Shown: in pieces, positions 5,911-7,219 of the stretch
Numbering within the stretch: the stretch's first letter is position 1
Layout: each line of letters opens with the position of its first letter
Assembly (NCBI GenBank): GCA_013415575.1
Contig: JAAEES010000054.1
Span: 1-7,219 of the forward strand
DNA length: 7,219 nt
Direction: 5' to 3'
Source: Methanomicrobiales archaeon
GTDB lineage: Archaea > Halobacteriota > Methanomicrobia > Methanomicrobiales > Methanospirillaceae
Notes under the pieces: generated by a model
The model's input: the letters and a program-made list of their open reading frames with translations, nothing else
Told to the model about the DNA's origin: nothing
The model's database searches: none
Made by a program: the position numbers and the translations under genes

Positions 5911-5917
5911 TTTTTTT
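5911..5917 (+). terminator. T-run terminator of the CBS operon
   Basis: Seven T residues follow the TGA of the fifth CBS gene after four bases, which is the archaeal U-tract form. It separates the operon from the deoxyhypusine synthase gene, though readthrough cannot be excluded. Confidence 0.6.
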
Positions 5918-5955
5918 ACCAGCAACCAGCCAGCTGCCGGCATTTTCCGGTGGGA

Positions 5956-5963
5956 ATTATTAT
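5956..5963 (+). promoter_or_regulatory. Possible TATA box of deoxyhypusine synthase
   Basis: ATTATTAT is the only AT-rich candidate in the 87-base gap. It would place the transcript start near 5987, a few bases before the ATG at 5994. That would exclude the GTGAT site from the mRNA and make the message nearly leaderless. The fit is weak. Confidence 0.25.
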
Positions 5964-5993
5964 CTGGAAGCAATGGAAACGTGATTGAAGAAC

Positions 5994-6959
5994 ATGACGC
6001 TTACACCGACTGATCCGGTAGTACCCCGGGCAAACGTGGCCGATCTCCTTGACGGGATGAGCAGGACCGGTTTCCAGGGGCGGAGACTCGGGGAGTCGTT
6101 CAGGATCTGGCAGGCAATGCTCGGGGATCCTGACTGCACCATCCTGCTCGGGCTCTCCGGGGCGATGGTCCCGGCCGGGATGCAGCGGTGCCTCATGACC
6201 CTGGCAGAGCGGCACTATATCGACGCTATCGTCTCTACCGGTGCAAACATCTTTCACGATCTCTGCGAGCACTTCGGCATCCACCACTACCGGGGCCACC
6301 ACCACGTGGATGACGGGGAGCTCTTCCGGCAGGGGATCGACCGGATCTACGATGTTTTTGCCTACGAGGAGGAGTTCCGGGGGATCGATGCACGGATCGC
6401 CGAGTTCGCCCGGGAGATCGCCCCGTTCTCGGGGTCATCGGCAGAATTCATCCGGAATCTCGGTGAATACGCCGTCCGGGAACGCCCGGAAGGACAATCG
6501 CTGACAGCCACCTGCGTCAGGGAGGAGATACCAGTCTTCATCCCGGCCCTCGCTGACTCATCGATCGGGATCGGGCTGGTTATGGCAAGGAGAGACGGGG
6601 TGGCCGTGGATGTGGACCAGCTGACCGATGCCGACGAGATCACCAGGCTGGTGGAGCGCTCGGCAAAGACCGGCGTCATTTACATCGGTGGCGGCGTCCC
6701 CAAGAACTTCATCCAGCAGACCCAGGTCATCGCCTCCATCCACGATGCCGGTCTGCAGGGTCATGCCTATGCCATCCAGTATACTACCGATGCCCCTCAC
6801 TGGGGAGGGCTCTCGGGATGCACCTTTGAAGAGGCCATCTCCTGGGGGAAGGAAGCCCGGGACTCTCCCCATGTCCAGGTTTTCTGCGATGCAACCATCG
6901 CACTGCCGCTCGTGACCTCGGCGCTGGTTGCCCGGGATGTGAGGCGGCGGGGATACTGA
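5994..6959 (+). CDS. dys: Deoxyhypusine synthase
   Basis: The enzyme transfers the 4-aminobutyl group of spermidine, using NAD, to a specific lysine of initiation factor aIF5A, the first step of hypusine formation in the cytoplasm. The 321-residue length is normal for the archaeal enzyme. Family marks include a GLSGAMVPAGM block (about 53-63), the NAD-site motif STGAN (about 81-85), HHYRG (about 97-101), GGGVPKNFIQQ (about 232-242), and the active-site lysine in SWGK (K286, codon 6849-6851). A CDATIALPLV block near the C-terminus also matches. I prefer the ATG at 5994, which has GTGAT eight bases upstream, over the in-frame TTG at 5985. The gene is intact, so the product should be active rather than one of the non-catalytic paralogues. 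It follows the CBS operon on the same strand but beyond a terminator. Confidence 0.95.
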   Translation: MTLTPTDPVVPRANVADLLDGMSRTGFQGRRLGESFRIWQAMLGDPDCTILLGLSGAMVPAGMQRCLMTLAERHYIDAIVSTGANIFHDLCEHFGIHHYRGHHHVDDGELFRQGIDRIYDVFAYEEEFRGIDARIAEFAREIAPFSGSSAEFIRNLGEYAVRERPEGQSLTATCVREEIPVFIPALADSSIGIGLVMARRDGVAVDVDQLTDADEITRLVERSAKTGVIYIGGGVPKNFIQQTQVIASIHDAGLQGHAYAIQYTTDAPHWGGLSGCTFEEAISWGKEARDSPHVQVFCDATIALPLVTSALVARDVRRRGY

Positions 6960-6960
6960 C

Positions 6961-6966
6961 TTTTTT
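6961..6966 (+). terminator. T-run terminator after deoxyhypusine synthase
   Basis: Six T residues begin one base after the TGA stop. They are followed by a perfect palindrome at 6968-6977, which may or may not contribute. Confidence 0.55.
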
Positions 6967-6967
6967 C

Positions 6968-7033
6968 CCGGTACCGGCCGGAGTACGTACCCAAAGGGTT
7001 AATACCCGTCCATTCCAATAATGGTGCACCATT
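6968..7033. repeat. Palindrome-rich spacer upstream of the tRNA gene
   Basis: Five palindromes or short inverted repeats occur in 66 bases: CCGGTACCGG (6968-6977), CCGGCCGG (6974-6981), GTACGTAC (6983-6990), GGGT-TAAT-ACCC (6996-7007) and the perfect 14-base AATGGTGCACCATT (7020-7033). A CCATT at 7010-7014 can also pair with 7020-7024. I see no gene in the 127-base spacer. The elements flank the likely tRNA promoter. Confidence 0.5.
6999..7006 (+). promoter_or_regulatory. Possible TATA box for the tRNA-Ser transcript
   Basis: TTAATACC, preceded by CCAAAGGG, is the best AT-containing element in the spacer. It predicts a transcript start near 7028 and a 5' leader of about 60 bases to be removed from the tRNA. 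It is itself inside a GGGT/ACCC inverted repeat. Confidence 0.3.
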
Positions 7034-7086
7034 CATGGAGTGGCACTGTCCGGTGCTGCGAGTGTCAATACGACGCGAGTTTCTCT

Positions 7087-7171
7087 GTTGAGGTAGCCAA
7101 GCCTGGTATGGCGCAGGTTTGCTAAACCTGTGTCCCCCTGGGACTCGAGGGTTCAAATCCCTCCCTCAGCG
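7087..7171 (+). tRNA. tRNA-Ser (anticodon GCU)
   Basis: The 85-base cloverleaf can be folded by eye. The acceptor stem is 7087-7093 with 7164-7170 (one G-T pair), and the D stem GCC/GGC is 7096-7098 with 7110-7112. The anticodon stem CAGGT/ACCTG is 7114-7118 with 7126-7130, and its loop TTGCTAA places GCT at 7121-7123. The long variable arm GTCCC/GGGAC is 7132-7136 with 7140-7144, and the T stem GAGGG/CCCTC is 7147-7151 with 7159-7163, with loop TTCAAAT. The long variable arm and discriminator G7171 are serine features. It should read AGC and AGU codons. CCA is not encoded and no intron is present. Confidence 0.95.
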
Positions 7172-7199
7172 CTCAAGAATCTCAGTCATGGAGGATTGG

Positions 7200-7219
7200 A
7201 TGGCTCAGGAAGAAGAGAT
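7200..7219 (+). CDS. Start of a gene cut by the window end, possibly ribosomal protein S13
   Basis: Only MAQEEE and part of a seventh codon (ATN) are visible. GGAGG at 7190-7194 lies five bases before the ATG at 7200 and supports it over the in-frame ATG at 7188, which overlaps that site. The short acidic start resembles the N-terminus of ribosomal protein S13 in related methanogens, as I remember it. That is weak evidence for identity. The start signal itself is convincing. With only 28 bases after the tRNA and no T-run, it is probably co-transcribed with it. Confidence 0.45.

Noticed and set aside
5985..5993. TTG start at 5985 for deoxyhypusine synthase
   Set aside because: The TTG overlaps the GTGAT that is best placed to serve the ATG at 5994, and it adds only three residues.
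7021..7125. Small plus-strand ORF (34 codons) starting at the ATG at 7021, with a Cys-Cys-x-Cys stretch
   Set aside because: It runs into the tRNA-Ser gene and stops within its anticodon loop, so it is explained by chance openness of a structured RNA gene.

Overview
The window looks like chromosomal DNA from a methanogenic euryarchaeon, most likely of the order Methanomicrobiales. This is inferred from remembered protein families, not from a search. It carries an archaeal-type aIF1, an OapA/OapB/OapC-like gene trio, a deoxyhypusine synthase (an enzyme of archaea and eukaryotes), archaeal-style TATA boxes, GGTGAT or GGAGG ribosome binding sites, and terminators made of a bare T-run right after the stop codon. 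The tRNA gene has no encoded CCA. No transposon, phage gene, CRISPR array or rRNA was seen, and no gene-free stretch exceeds 300 bases.

Layout. (1) 14-319, plus strand: translation factor aIF1, followed by a T-run. (2) 386-1772, minus strand: a compact three-gene operon transcribed in the order Era-like GTPase (OapA-like), DUF2073 protein (OapB-like), zinc-ribbon protein (OapC-like). It converges on aIF1, and an imperfect hairpin lies between them. (3) 1773-1989: a divergent promoter region with a TATA-like box for each direction. Next to the plus-strand box are three closely packed inverted repeats, two of which overlap and exclude each other. (4) 1990-5906, plus strand: five consecutive genes for proteins built almost only of CBS domains (2+4+4+4+4 = 18 CBS repeats by my count). 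The first also has a C-terminal zinc ribbon. Two junctions are ATGA overlaps, one gap is 6 bases and one is 52, so this reads as a single operon, ended by a T-run. (5) 5994-6959: deoxyhypusine synthase with its own T-run. (6) 6960-7086: a palindrome-rich spacer. (7) 7087-7171: tRNA-Ser(GCU), with no T-run after it. (8) 7200 to the end: the first six codons of a gene that may be ribosomal protein S13.

How the genes fit together. aIF1, deoxyhypusine synthase (which modifies aIF5A), the tRNA and the possible S13 gene all belong to translation. The Oap-like trio is a conserved archaeal set of unclear role. The CBS operon is the unusual part: an array of predicted adenosyl-ligand sensors with no attached enzyme, transporter or DNA-binding domain. 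About 11 of the 18 repeats keep the canonical ligand-binding signature and the others have diverged, as expected if each protein mixes working and structural sites. Co-translation of several members suggests heteromeric assemblies. Partner and ligand cannot be read from the sequence.
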